From the NCBI GenBank assembly GCA_030847615.1, contig JAUMIR010000005.1, forward strand, positions 172,822,596 to 172,886,595: 64,000 nt of DNA. The letters are read 5' to 3'. Below are positions 44,330 to 55,995 of the stretch, piece after piece. How positions within the stretch are numbered: the first letter of the stretch is position 1; each line of letters opens with the position of its first letter. This stretch comes from Gambelia wislizenii. Lineage: Eukaryota > Chordata > Lepidosauria > Squamata > Crotaphytidae. The position numbers were made by a program, and so were the translations under genes. A model generated the notes under the pieces. The model saw only the letters and a list, made by a program, of their open reading frames with translations, ran no database searches and was not told the origin of the DNA.

Positions 44330-44700
44330 AATATTTTTTAAAATCGTTGAAAAACATGGTTCTCGAGTGTTGAGAAACTCTGTCAAAAAGAATCCTAAAA
44401 TGAAAAGAATCTTTGCTGTTTGAGACTTATTCCATGCAAAATTCTCAAAGGGTTGTTTTGCACAGAAAACAGCATTTTCTGAGCAGGAAATAACTTTTTC
44501 CTGCAAAACTCACATGTGGTTTTTCACAGAAAATGGTATTGTCTACACAGGAAACAGCTTTATATGTATAGGAAATAATACTGATGTACAGAAATGTTGT
44601 TTTCCCTGCAGAAAATAGTGTTTCTTGCACAGAAAATATGGTATTCTGTGTAAAAACATTTGCCATATTTGAATGTTGTGCAAAATAAGTCCTGAACAGC
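44330..44700. repeat. Degenerate tandem repeat, about 28-35 bp
   Basis: Imperfect units share cacagaaaayagtrttttctg followed by acaggaaa-like words: gcacagaaaacagcattttc, tcacagaaaatggtattgtc, ctgcagaaaatagtgtttct and gcacagaaaatatggtattc. The units are diverged and irregularly spaced. Frames on the minus strand arise from the repeat. Confidence 0.6.
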
Positions 44701-46223
44701 AAATAGTCTTCTAACACAACAAAGTTATACAGTTTTTTTAAAAAACCCTATACCCACCCTTCCCCACAAGAGATAACATTTAATGATTCAAAATATAATC
44801 AGACAATTACTATCAAAAGCAAATGATGGTAACAGACCATGATCAATATCCAAAGAGTGTTCATCGTGATAGTTTCTAAAATATCATATGGTTCAGAGGT
44901 GGGGAACGTCTAGAATTTATATGTGAGAGATGCAATATAAGATGGCATGTAGTCTCAAAAGTGTCTCCCCCATTTCACCTCTGGCAAGGCAAACTTTGAG
45001 TGTTAATTTTTGTAACAATGCCAAAGTCCAAACTCTGTTTATCCAGTACCTAATAGATAAAGCTTATAAGTTCTTCAATGACCTTTATATCTCTAGCCTG
45101 GCTGCATACAGGATGATAGAATATAAGTTCCTTACATCTGACATGTCATCTTCTTTATCATAAATTGATCAAATTCATATAATACTTTGAAAGCATATAT
45201 TCAGGCTAGTTATTTTGCTAATGAATGAGAAGAAAATTAACGAAGAATTGCATCCCTAGTTAAGAGAAGCTTAAGATTGTCATGAGAAAGTCATATTCCA
45301 GTTATTGTCAACAAAGGGCAATGGTGTTATTTGCTTTGTCCTGCCTTTTGAATCATGTCCCTGTTGAGCGCCAGCTAACACTGCCATTGCACATTTTTGG
45401 TACTACTCAAAACCATTTGGTTTACCATTTGAATTGTTTTTATCTCTTCTGTTCCATTTTCTGTCTTCTCTGTCTTTAATTATTATGATTAAATAATGAA
45501 TGTTGGCTATGACCATGCATTCCACAGTCAATAATTGCAGCACATGCATCAAAACAACTTTACAAAATGATCCACATCTATATAGCCCTATATTGGTGTA
45601 AAGGTTGCAGATGTTTTCCTTTTCTTTTTCTTAGTTTGATGATGACAAAGAGGACAAAAAAGTCAACAGTATTTTTCAGCCATAGCACCCTTTATGACAG
45701 CATTGGTGCCAAAATCAGATCATTAATCTATACTAACCCATGAGTCACTGTCAGATGATGTGCCCTTCTGAACAGCTAGACAGGACACCGTGATACATGT
45801 GACTGATAAAAGGTGTTCCTTCTGTTCAACAGATAAAAAAAGAACTCCTAGCAAGATTCATCTTGCAAATTGTGTTCCTAGGTCCTTCTTTTAAATTGCA
45901 GAAGCCAATATTCATTTACTTCACAGACGTACACTAGGCCAAAAATATGCAAAACCTGGAATGGGTGCAGAAGCTGTACAAATTTCAGCTTTCTCTTATT
46001 TTAGCAATTAGCTGGCTATATGATCACTGGTGACATGCAAAATTTTGAAGCTCTTGCATTTCTCATTGTACTTGCTTGTTGAAAAGTAGAAAGCAGGGAG
46101 TGGAAATTCAGATTAAGAGCCAAAGTGGTTAATCCATTAGGTGATTTGTTAAAGAAGCGAGGTAGTGCTCCTTCTGTTAAGGTGAATCATACAGAAAGGT
46201 CATATAAAAAGACAGTATAGGCC

Positions 46224-46225
<2 letters not shown>
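44701..46225. other. No gene recognised
   Basis: A/T-rich single-copy-looking sequence with no motif I recognise. Confidence 0.45.
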
Positions 46226-46254
<29 letters not shown>

Positions 46255-46258
46255 TATT
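46226..46258. repeat. (ATC)n microsatellite
   Basis: About ten ATC units immediately left of the Penelope-like sequence. Confidence 0.96.
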
Positions 46259-47122
46259 GTAAAATTGAAGACTTTCACAGCCGGCATCCATAGATTTTCC
46301 TTGGGTTTTTTCCAGACTGTGAGGCTGTGTTCTGGAAGAGTTTACTTCTGATATTTCATCAGCATCTGTGGCTGGCTTCTTCAGAGAATGGTTGGGTAGG
46401 AGTGTGTGTGGAGTTTATATACTGTGAACCCCTGTTGGGGAGAATATGTAAATTTGTGTAATTGAATGGTTAGTTTCTGGGTGTAGATATGCAAGAAGGA
46501 TGAGTGTCTGTTTAGCTAATGGTTGGTTGATGTGAAGTCAAAGGCTTTCATGGCCAACATCCATAGATTTTCCTTGGGGTTTTTTCTGGGCTGTGAGGCC
46601 ATGTTCTGGAATAGTTTCTTTCTGACATTTTGCAGAGGCCTGTGGTCCTGACTCTGGTTCCTGCAACAGTTTCGCCTGCATCTGTGCCTGGCATCCTCAG
46701 AGAGTGGTTGGGTAGGAGTGTGTCTGGGGTTTATATGCTGTGAACCCCTGTAGGGGAGTATATGAAAATTTGTGTAATTGAATGGTTAGTTTCTGGGTAT
46801 AGAAATGCAAGGTTCATTAGTGTCTGTTTGGCTAATGGTTGGTTGATGGGCCATTAACTGCTGGGAATCCCCCTGTCCCTGGGTGGAATTCCTTTGTAAG
46901 TGTTGAGTTTTGATTCTATTGTTCTTCAAAACTGGGAGCCAGATTTTGTTTACTTTTAAGATTTCTTCTTCCTGTTGAAGTTGTCCAGGTGTTTGTGGAT
47001 TTCAATAGCTTCTCTGTGCATTCTGACATGAGAGTTGTTGGCCTGGTCCAGAATTTTTGTTTTTAAATAACATTTTGTGTTCAGGTTGGTTTATAACATG
47101 TTCTGCTACAGCTGATTTTTTC
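46259..47122 (-). mobile_element. Penelope-like element 3' region, left arm
   Basis: On the minus strand the inner part encodes, in broken frames, the C terminus of a Penelope-like element: EHVINQPEHKMLFKN, REAIEIHKHLDNFNR and KVNKIWLPVLKNNR-like blocks. These match the end of the GIY-YIG endonuclease region. The outer part is the 3' UTR or terminal repeat, present twice in direct order (about 46259-46540 and 46541-46860; shared words catccatagattttccttgg, gtgtaattgaatggttagtt). The tandem terminal repeat fits the known structure of these elements. Confidence 0.75.
46621..46706 (-). ncRNA. Possible hammerhead-ribozyme-like motif
   Basis: On the minus strand the order is CTGAGGA (46694-46700), a short arm, GAAAC (46669-46673), a hairpin (TTGCAGG against CCTCTGCAA), then GTC (46624-46626). 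CUGANGA, GAAA and a GUC cleavage-site-like triplet in this order are the hammerhead core, and Penelope-like terminal repeats are known to carry hammerheads. Stem II is poor (three GCC/GGC pairs after an unpaired U) and stem I is only about 3 bp. The neighbouring copies near 46346-46373 and 47562-47602 keep CTGA-GA and GAAA but lack the hairpin. Confidence 0.35.
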
Positions 47123-47132
47123 TGGCTGGCCC

Positions 47133-47656
47133 AGTCTGCAGGCTGTAGCAGAACATGTTATAAACCAACCTGGACACAAAATGTTATTTAAATACACAGA
47201 AATTCTGGACCAGGCCAACAACTCTCATGTCAGAATGCCTAGAGAGGCTATTGAAATCCAAAAACACCTGGACAACTTCAACTGGACAAGGAAAGAAGAA
47301 ACCTTAAAAGTAAACAGAATCTGGCTCCCAGTTATGAAGAACAATAGAATTAAAACTCAACACTTTACAAAGGAATTCCACCCAGGGACAGGGGGATTCC
47401 CAGCAGTTAATGGCCCTCAACCAACCATCAGCCAAACAGACACTAATGAGCCTTGCATTTCTATACCCAGAAACTAACCATTCAATTACACAAATGTACA
47501 TATACTACCCTACAGGGGTTCACAGCATATAGCTCCACATACACTCCTACCCAACCATTCTCTGAAGATGCCAGCCACAAATGCAGGTGAAATGTCAGAA
47601 GTAAACTATTCCAGAACACAGCCTCACAGCCCGGAAAAACCCCAAGGAAATTCTAT
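47133..47656 (+). mobile_element. Penelope-like element 3' region, right arm
   Basis: A plus-strand copy of the same sequence is arranged as a mirror image of the left arm. The 98-residue frame 47181-47477 includes LFKYTEILDQANNSHVRMPR, EAIEIQKHLDNFNWTRKEET and VNRIWLPVMKNN. The 3' terminal repeat follows, ending near agcccggaaaaaccccaagg. Only one terminal-repeat copy is present here. The loop between arms is about 30 bases (near 47112-47142). Confidence 0.75.
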
Positions 47657-48303
47657 TGCAATTCACTTTCTTATCAAAAGGGGGCCTGGCAACATAATAG
47701 ATGAATACACACACCGAAAATTCTACTGATGAGGCAACTACACACACACAAAGCCTATTGAGGAATAACATGAAACTGGTCATTCATTGTCTACAAGACA
47801 AATCAGTCTGACAGAGAATTCCAGGAAAACTAAAAAGTATTGGCAGTTAAAATATTTACCCTTTTTCTCCAATGTTTAGAAAGATGTACCATGCCTAAAT
47901 TTCTTAAACAATAAATGCATTGCCTTGAAAATGTTCAGTGAAAAACACTGGCATATTTTATGCAGTCTTGTCAAGGAAGGAATGACTTCATCAGTTTAGC
48001 AAAGGTTTAACTAATGTTTCTAAAGTTATTTTGGTTTAAGACAATGACAGTAACTCCATTTTTTATATTTACTTGTAAGGGGCCTTGTGGCCCCCTTCTT
48101 GGAAGAAAGTGGAACATACATTGGATGACTGAATAAACAAGCATACAAACAAATCTTTCCTAATTCTTTCCTTGAGCATATTCAGAGACTTATTCTTTTT
48201 AACCCTGTTCTTTCAAGTAGATTTTGCTGATGGTTTCCTCTAACAGCAGAAATCCTTCTTTATCAATGCCATAGGAACAAGGCCATTACATAGGATTGAC
48301 TGA
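47657..48303. other. No gene; possible LINE tail
   Basis: No gene is recognised. Words ggggccttgtggcccccttc and gaataaacaagcatacaaac near 48077-48155 resemble an L2-group 3' end. Confidence 0.45.
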
Positions 48304-49826
48304 CATAGAATTATAGAATTGTAGAGTTGGAAGAGACCACAAGAGCCATCCAATCCAACCCCCTGCCATTCAGGAATACACAATCAAAGCACCCCTGACA
48401 GATGGCCATCCAGCCTCTGTTTAAAGACCTCCAAGGAAGGAGACCCCACCACACTCCGAGGGAGTGTGTTCCACTACCAAACAGCTCTTACTGTCAGAAA
48501 GTTCCTCCTAATGTTGAGGTGGAATCTCTGTTCCTGGAGCTTGCATCCATTGCTCTGTGTTCTTGTCTCTGGAGCAGCAGAAAACAAGCTTGCTCCATCC
48601 TCAATGTGACACCCCTTCAAATACTTAAACAGGGTTTTCATGTCATCCCTTAACCATCTTTTTTCCAGGCTAAACATACCCAGCTCCCTAAGTCTTTCCT
48701 CATAAGACATGGTTACCAGACCTTTCACCATTTTAGTCGCCCTCCTCTGGACACGCTCCAATTTGTCCATATCCTTTTTGAATTGTTGTGCCTAACACTG
48801 GACACAGTATTCTAGGTGAGGCCTGACCAAGGCAGAATAGAGTTCTGTTACTTCCCTTGATCTACACACTATACTTCTATTGATGCAGCCCAAAATCGCA
48901 TTGTCCTTTTTAGCTGCCGCATCACACTGTTGACTCATGTTCAACCTGTGGTCTGCTAGGACTCCTAGATCCCTTTTGCATGTAGTCTCGTTCAGCCAGG
49001 TCTCCCCTATCCTATATCTATGCATTTCATTTTCCTGCCCTAAGTTCAGTACCTTTACATTTCTCTGTATTGAATTTCATTTTGTTAGCTTTGGCCCAGC
49101 TCTCCAGTCTATCCCGGTCATTTTGAATTTTAGTCCTGTCCTCTAGGGTATTAGCTACTCCTCCTAATTTGGTGTCATGTGCAAATTTGATAAGTATGGC
49201 CCTAATTCCCTCATCCAAGTCATTGATAAAAATGTTAAATAGCACTGGGCCCAGGACAGAACCCTGTGGCACCCCACTGGTCACATCTTTTCAAGACGAA
49301 GAGGAGCCACTGCTGAGCACCCTTTGGGTTTGGCCAGTCAACCAATTACAAATCCATTTAACAGTTAACTTGTCTAGCCCACCTTTTACAAGCTTGTTTG
49401 CAAGAATGTCTTGGGGAATCTTGTCAAAGGCCTTACTGAAATCAAGGTATGCGATATCCACAGTGTTCCCTTCATCTACCAAGCTGGTAATTTTATCAAA
49501 AAAAGAGATCATATTAGTCTGGCATGACTTGTTTCTCTGAAACCCGTGTCAGCTTCTTGTGATTATGGCATTGCCTTCTAAATGTTCACAGACTCTCTGT
49601 TTAATGATCTGCTCTAGAATCTTCCCTGGTATTGATGTCAGACTAACTGGACAATAATTGTTGGAATCCTCTTTTTCCCCCTTTTTGAAGATGGGGACAA
49701 TGTTTGCCCTCCTCCAGTCTGCTGGGACTTCTGTTCTCCAAGAATTCTCAAAGATTATTGCCAATGGCTCTGAGATTAAATTTGCCAGCTATTTTAATAC
49801 TCTTGGATGTACTTCATCTGGTCCTG
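48304..49826 (-). pseudogene. CR1 LINE ORF2, interrupted
   Basis: Five minus-strand frames give the CR1 RT to its C terminus: EPLAIIFENSWRTEVPADWR, ANIVPIFKKGEKED, IAYLDFSKAFDKIPQDIL, TSGVPQGSVLGPVLFNIFI, KFAHDTKLGG (the FADD box reads FAHD, so one catalytic aspartate is lost), ETWLNETTCKRDLGVLADH, RRATKMVKGL and LFKYLKGC. The 3' end near 48304 has the diagnostic atagaattatagaattgtag. A 1.24-kb element interrupts its 5' side, and a short upstream remnant continues at 51073-51130. Stops and frameshifts are frequent. Confidence 0.95.
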
Positions 49827-51069
49827 GGTGCCGTTTACACAATGAAATTATCCCGGGAAGAATTTGTGTTGATCCCTGGCAGTTTACACGTACATTGGGT
49901 CGGGTACTTGATTTTCGGAAGGGGGGGCACCTTTTATCCCTCAACCTGCGGGACTTCCAGTCCCGCGGTTTGTGCCGGTTTTTAAAAAAGTCACTGGAGG
50001 ATTCAGAAAATTGGAAATGTAAACAGCCTAGGACAAACTATCTCGGTACTAGGGGATGACCAGAAATGGTGACTGGGGGCAGATTTAGAGTTCAGGGACC
50101 AGAAAAGGAGGGGTCAGTCACCCGTTCAACATATCCAGCCTCACCAGCCGAAAACAAAGGCATCCCAGCTGCACGAAGGTTGATGTGTGTGTGTGTGTGC
50201 ACGCACATGTGTGTACTCAATCACCTTTTAAAATGGATTTCTACACTGCAAACCCTTCAGCTTTAACCTCTTCCTCAACTGCATGTTACAACGAGATCGT
50301 GGTGGGCAGAGAGTCGCCCATTCATCCCCTGCCTTGATCACCTCCCTGGGTCTGAACGGGCACAGTAAAATGTTCCAGTCTCTGAGCGAATGAACACCCT
50401 TTAATTCCCCTTCTCTGTGTCTGCGTCTTTCAAAATGCCTGTCTGTTTCTGGCTTGCTGTAAGGGTTAACATTTTAAAGAGGCAAGGGGAAACCCAACCC
50501 CCCACCTCACTCGGCTTGATTTCAAAAGGAAAGCACTCTATGCGTCTGAGCGAAACATCTCAGTCTGGGTCTTTCAAAATGCTTTCTGCCTCTTCCAAGC
50601 CTCTACTCGTCTTGATTTCAAAAGGAAAGGACATGGTTTCATTGTTCCTCCATCTGAGGTCTTTTAAAATGCCTTCTGCCTCTGCTTAAAGGGTTAACAT
50701 TTTAAAGAGGCAAGGGGAATACCAAACCTCTGCCCTCCCTCTCTACCCCCCAGCCAGCCAATAGCATCGCTCGTGGCATGGAACTCTAAAGGAAGTACAT
50801 CACCAAGGTTGTGAAAACACGAGTAATTGCATCCTTGATTGACAGCCAAAAAAAAAAAAAAATCCCGGTAAGCTAAACATGTGTAAACAGCAAAAGCATG
50901 GGATATAACAGTGCGGGGCCAATAAAGACTTTTGTCATGTAAATATCAATCACGGGATCTTCCAGGATTTCCTAAAGAGTGTCAAAAATCGTATAAACAG
51001 CGAGGGGCGGATACGGGATCAAGAAATCACGGCAAGCCCCGCTACTATTTTTGTCATGTAACTGGCACC
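49827..51069. mobile_element. 1.24-kb terminal-inverted-repeat element in CR1
   Basis: The left end GGTGCCGTTTACACA and right end TGTAACTGGCACC are inverted with small differences. The flanks CTG (49824-49826) and CTA (51070-51072) could be a 3-bp duplication, which would suit PIF/Harbinger. CR1 sequence continues on both sides (tcatctggtcctg, then ttaaattcatttagattaag). Internal words such as cccggg, gtttacacgtac and ccgtataaaca-like motifs recur near both ends. No transposase frame is visible. Paired purine-rich segments (ttaacattttaaagaggcaa) occur at 50466 and 50694. Confidence 0.68.
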
Positions 51070-51072
51070 CTA

Positions 51073-51130
51073 GAGATTTAAATTCATTTAGATTAAGAAG
51101 GTATTGGTATCTTATGTATTATTGGCCACT
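51073..51130 (-). mobile_element. CR1 remnant upstream of the inserted element
   Basis: The words gagatttaaattcatttaga continue the antisense CR1 sequence interrupted at 49826. The outer boundary is uncertain. Confidence 0.5.
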
Positions 51131-51424
51131 ATGTGGATAGATTAGCTGGTTTAAACAAGCAAAAGAGAGGAGAAGTTGAAAAAGAATGACTGCTTTGCTG
51201 TATCTGGCTGCTACAAAATAAAAACATGTCTCTTCTATCTCTCAAAGTTTCCAGAATTTCTCCATCACACTATTTTCTCTCCTCCATTTTTGTCTTATCT
51301 TTCCCCTTCTAGAAATAAATTGAAAATTATCTCCTGATAAGTTTCAACACATTCCTAAGGCAGAGTGTTTTTCTTTCCTCACTGGTATATGAACTTGCGT
51401 GTCGATGCCAGATGCGTCTCCCCC

Positions 51425-52140
51425 TTCACCTGTTTCCCAAGGAAACACAGACACCAAATATGTTTGAAAGAATATATTGAATACATAAGAAGAAGATTAT
51501 ATGAGAATATAATATTGGCAATAAAGGCCACAACTTTATTGATGACAGCTGCTATTGGTTGGCTCAAACACATGGGTTCCGATCCAGACATCGACCAACC
51601 ACCTGTCTAGTAAATGAGACCATTGTTGCCCCGCCTGCTGACAATCACCACCCAGGAAGGGGGAGGAGTCTGGAATTTCCTACCCCTTCCCATGCCCTCA
51701 CCCTTCCACCGCCAGAGGTGCAGATGATATGCTAAAGGGGAGGCATTCTGAGATTACATGCCCCAAATGAGCATGCCCCAATGTCATGACCTCCTGGGTC
51801 TCCGTGACCTTGACCTCAACAGAGACTCTAGCTACCAATGACCTTGAATCAGAACCCATGCCAACCACCTCCAAAGTTGTGACAATGATAATGCAAATGC
51901 ATGCTAAAAACCACTTAAGTAAAACATGTTTAAAAAGAGGGTGGGTTGGGGTGTGGCTCCCAAGAGTCGTCTGGCTGCTCAGGCTTGGCGGCTGGGAATT
52001 TATTCCCAGCTGCCAGACCTGAGTGAAAACTTGCTGCAAAGAGCAGCAAAGACCCACCTCCCAGCCAATCAGATAACAGGGCATGCCTTTGCTTCTAAGT
52101 GTCTGGGAGGCTATTCAAACTGGCCAAACAGGGTGAAGCA
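51425..52140 (-). mobile_element. LTR-like repeat, copy 2
   Basis: Collinear with 16355-17030 on the same strand (caataaaggccacaactt; gacagctgctattggttggc; ccatgccaaccacctccaaa; gacccacctcccagccaatc). On the minus strand it has CCAAT-like boxes near 52065 and 52160, an AATAAAT word near 51999, and CAATAAAG near 51535, the order expected of an LTR. No coding part is attached and no target duplication was found. Confidence 0.55.
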
Positions 52141-53824
52141 AGCCCTTGCTGATTGGCCACTGCTCCATTCCTCTTCCAGGACCACAATGCAGGCCGGGAA
52201 GAAGACACAGAGGCATGACGGTGCCCTTGCCACCCCTTTCTGACATGTGGGAAGGGGTGAAGAAATGGGAGCACTGGGCGGGTACAAATGAGCCGCTGGG
52301 CACAGGCTGGTAAGTCCAGCAGCTCCATTACTGTATGTTGCTGCCACATTTGCAAGATAGAGAGGTCTTAGAAAGGGATGGCTGAATCGTTCAGTTTTGC
52401 TTCCTCCCACATTTGAATTTATTGTATCCCAGAATTGTGTCCCATGTCATCTCTGTTGTACATTTGTTTAAATTCTCACCAATCTACACCATGGCGGGCA
52501 TGTTGAAATGATTTGCCAAACAGCTATTAAAGATGCTTTTGGGGGTTGGGGGGAGTTTGCAAATCTAATTCAATCCCACAAGCTTTTTTTAAAAAAATCT
52601 CAATGGGATAAATCTATCTCATTTACATTTTCCACCTTTCTCCCGCACCCCTATAAAAAATCAATTTCATTCTGTCTATATGAACCAACTCAAGTGGTTT
52701 GAAATTTCTTTTTAAAAGATAAACCAAATAAAATTCTTACCCAAATCTTGTTTTCCTGCACCCTGCCTCATTTTTTGTGCAGTGACACATGTTTGAGTCT
52801 TCTGTTATTTGGTCTTTCTGTTTCTTGCTTTGTACCACCCCTTGAAGGACAAGAAGGGTACAACATAGTAAATTATAGTACTAAAATGATGAAAGATAAG
52901 AAATAGATGTATACTTATTACACAAGAGTGTGAAATAGCATAACGATTTTTTTTTTCCATTTTGAAATTTACTGTCTGCTTCTAAGACTTTGTACTCTTC
53001 CCTTTGGAGTCAACAATATGCTTCTGTCTCCTTGGTGGTTCATTTTCAATATCTCTGATTCTGATTAGATCCAGAGTCTCAGTAGCATTTGGTAAAGCAT
53101 TGAAGAGTGGTTTGCATTATTCACTACAAAATAGTGAAAGAGCGGCAATACAATCTTTTTGCCAAGAACTCCTCAGGGAACGTAGCACAGAATATTTTGT
53201 GGGGGGTGGGGTTGAGACATTGTAGGCTGCAAGGACCTGGAATCTATGACTGAAATTTACAAGTGCTGCTATACAACTCTCAACATATAAGTGTATAGGG
53301 AGGCTTGAAACAGAGTGAACAGTGATACTTTGAGAAACATTGACAAAATTGAGTTGACCCACTTGAAATGTTTGAGTCAAAACTATTCTTTCTACTTTCA
53401 AAGCTTTGAAAATCTATAGGGTTCTGTTCCTAGCACTTATTTAAGTTTTCCATATAGCTACATTAACTCTTAAATAGAATTCTGTATAATTTATGGAACA
53501 TAAGAACCTACTGAGCATTAGGTTTTAGAAATCTAGCCCAGTGAATTTTCCTCGGACTGGTAACATTTCACCAGCGCTTCAGCCAGTCATCTTTGTCAGC
53601 ATCCTCTCTCTAACTCTATGCTAATCCACATTATTTAATTAAAAAATATTCATATAAAATAGTGGAAAAGGAAATAAATACCAATAAGATATAATATATA
53701 CTAGAACTTAAAAGTGTCTATGCCCCTGTGTTCTATGCTACACAAATCTACATGATTGATCACACAGTCACCAAACCTGGTATATTATCCAGTAAGACTA
53801 AAATGAAGACCATAGTAATTTGTG
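52141..53824. other. No gene recognised
   Basis: Open frames near 52095-52410 lie on both strands in G+C-richer sequence without motifs. The rest is A/T-rich with no feature. Confidence 0.4.
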
Positions 53825-54125
53825 TATTCATTCATTCCTTTATTTATTTAATTCATATTGTGTCTTTTTTTCAGTATGGGGAAAACATTTTAATCTAAGT
53901 CAAACCAAATACAGTTGAAGTAATGAATAATAGAAAAGTTAAAAAACAAATATATAACCATATTAAAACTGTTAATTTAAAACAGTTTAAAGAAACAGTT
54001 TAAACATAATGATAAAAATACAGTACACCCCAAGTAAAAGACATTCAGCAATGGCCAGTTAACAGTGAATGGCATTAGTAAATAAGGAAGTCTTTGCTGC
54101 CTGAAGTAAGGCAAGTAAGATTTTA
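53825..54125 (-). mobile_element. LINE 3' tail, antisense
   Basis: The plus strand starts ctttatttatttaattcata with a cagtatgggg word and continues with the A-rich complement of an L2-group 3' end. No coding part is seen. Confidence 0.5.
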
Positions 54126-54714
54126 GTTTAGTAACATTTTGGACCTGATCTCTCAACTATTTTGGGTGCCTCCCAAAGAAGCACTTTGGATTTCTGGGTT
54201 GTTTTTCTTTTTCTTCACCGTTTTAGTTTTTTTCCCCTTGGTTTGCATTTTTTGTTATAGAAAACACACTTATGAAACACTTTTAATCAAACTTGATGGC
54301 TGTTGTCCTATTACTGACATACACAGGGCCGTTCAAGTGTACTAAATTTTTTGGACTGTGGCAGATGGAGGAATTTAGCACTTCCATCCTCTATAACTCC
54401 CACCATGAGCCATCTACCTGCTTTCTGGCTGAGTACTCTTCTCCACAGCCATTCAGTGGCCAAGGAAAATTGGGGGAGAGGGAAGATTAGGGATAGCTAC
54501 CCACAGGAAGAAAATAGACATCTTCCTGAACCATCTGGGAGTCCTTTGGAGATCCACGAGGATGCCGTCATCTTCCTTCAGCCAGCAGTCTGCCTAGTTG
54601 TCCCTTTACCTCCCCACCATCCTTCTCTGGATGGCCATAGAGGGCAATAAGAAAGGAAAGAGGTTGAGTATGCAGGGATGGAAGTTGTAATTACACCTGG
54701 TGGAACCTTATGAT
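54126..54714. other. No gene recognised
   Basis: No feature supported. Confidence 0.4.
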
Positions 54715-54782
54715 CAACTAGTGTTGGCAGGAGAAAGGCAGGATATAAATGAATAAAATAAATCATAATCATCATCATCATT
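54715..54782 (+). mobile_element. LINE 3' tail fragment
   Basis: The sequence ggcaggagaaaggcaggata, taaatgaataaaataaat and ATC repeats is a short L2-group 3' end. Confidence 0.6.
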
Positions 54783-55874
54783 GTGATGCAATGCAGGATC
54801 TCTGCCAATGTTTAAATATATTTTCATGTAAGTTTTGGACCAATGGGAAAACACTGGCTTTTTCAAAATGTTTTTTTTTTCCACCCAGATTATTGGTAGA
54901 ATCATCCTCAATCCCTAAAACCTTGGTTAAATTTCCTACTGAAATGTAAAGGTGATGATCACAAAGATCAGCTGAATCATATTGTTTAGCCTCAACTAGA
55001 ATAAGCCTAATTGAATCAATAGGATTTACATAAATGTTGGTTCATTATTCAACATTTGTTTGTATAGGTCTACTCTGCTTGGAATTTTCAATAGAATTCA
55101 GGTCTATATGACCTTGTAAAATATATACAATTCAAAAGAGGGTGAATCCTTTCATGACTTAGTCCAATACAGTTGTACAAAGTTAAGTAATAGGTTATAT
55201 TTTAGAAGACAATAGATTGGCTTTGATATTTATCCTGATTTAGCTAAATAATTTCTCCTAGTGAGTTATATAATGCTAGAGTATGACTACGGTAAGTTTT
55301 CAGCTCTAAATTTGACCACCCTACATATTTTTATTTTAGGAAAATATCTATCACATTTCCAACTGCACATTTCTACAAATCACAGAAAAGTTCTGAAAAG
55401 AATGAAACATGATGCTGAAACTTTCAAAGTAGATGAGCTGTAATGTACTGAGACTGACTGAGAAAAATTACCATATTAAATTAAGAAGTACATGTGTTCG
55501 AAATAAAATATCAAATTCAGTTGTCATAAGATCTGTGATAAGATCTTTACCCATTGTTGCTAAAATCTTATATCCCTCATTATATGCAATATCCAGTAAT
55601 GACATTCTGCTGCTACATCATATTAACATCAAAAAGCCAAATTCAAGAAATAGTTCCTTCCATAGACAAATGATGAGTAAGGATGTAAGAATAACACTAG
55701 TTTGCTAACTTCTTAAAAGGAAACAAAATAAAAATTACTTAGGAAATCAAATACTACTATCAACATTTTTCCAAATGCAGTCTTTCTGCCTGAGATTATA
55801 ATTTTTATGTATATTTTCACTTGTAGTCTGCATTTGCTCTAAATTGGTTAAAATGATATACATGCTTCCTAGTG
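54783..55874. other. No gene recognised
   Basis: A/T-rich, with no motif identified. Confidence 0.45.
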
Positions 55875-55995
55875 CCCCTTCATTTTCCCCTCACACAATC
55901 CTATGAGGTAGGTTGGCCTGAGCAATCAGTAACAGGCCCAAGGTCATCCAATGAGTCTCCCAGCTGAGCAGAAATTAGGACATTATGTTTCTTGT
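55875..55995 (-). mobile_element. MIR/CORE-like SINE, antisense
   Basis: The plus strand reads cctatgaggtaggttggcct, acaggcccaaggtcatccaa and cccagctgagcagaaatt, the complement of the MIR core. Only the core part remains. Confidence 0.65.

Noticed and set aside
46226..47656. CRISPR-like or phage-like repeat structure from the many direct and inverted repeats
   Set aside because: Spacing is irregular, the coding remnants are eukaryotic Penelope-like, and the window is clearly vertebrate.
54139..54345. Frame with a hydrophobic run resembling a membrane segment
   Set aside because: The hydrophobic run comes from a T-rich stretch. No signal, exon borders or family motif support a gene.
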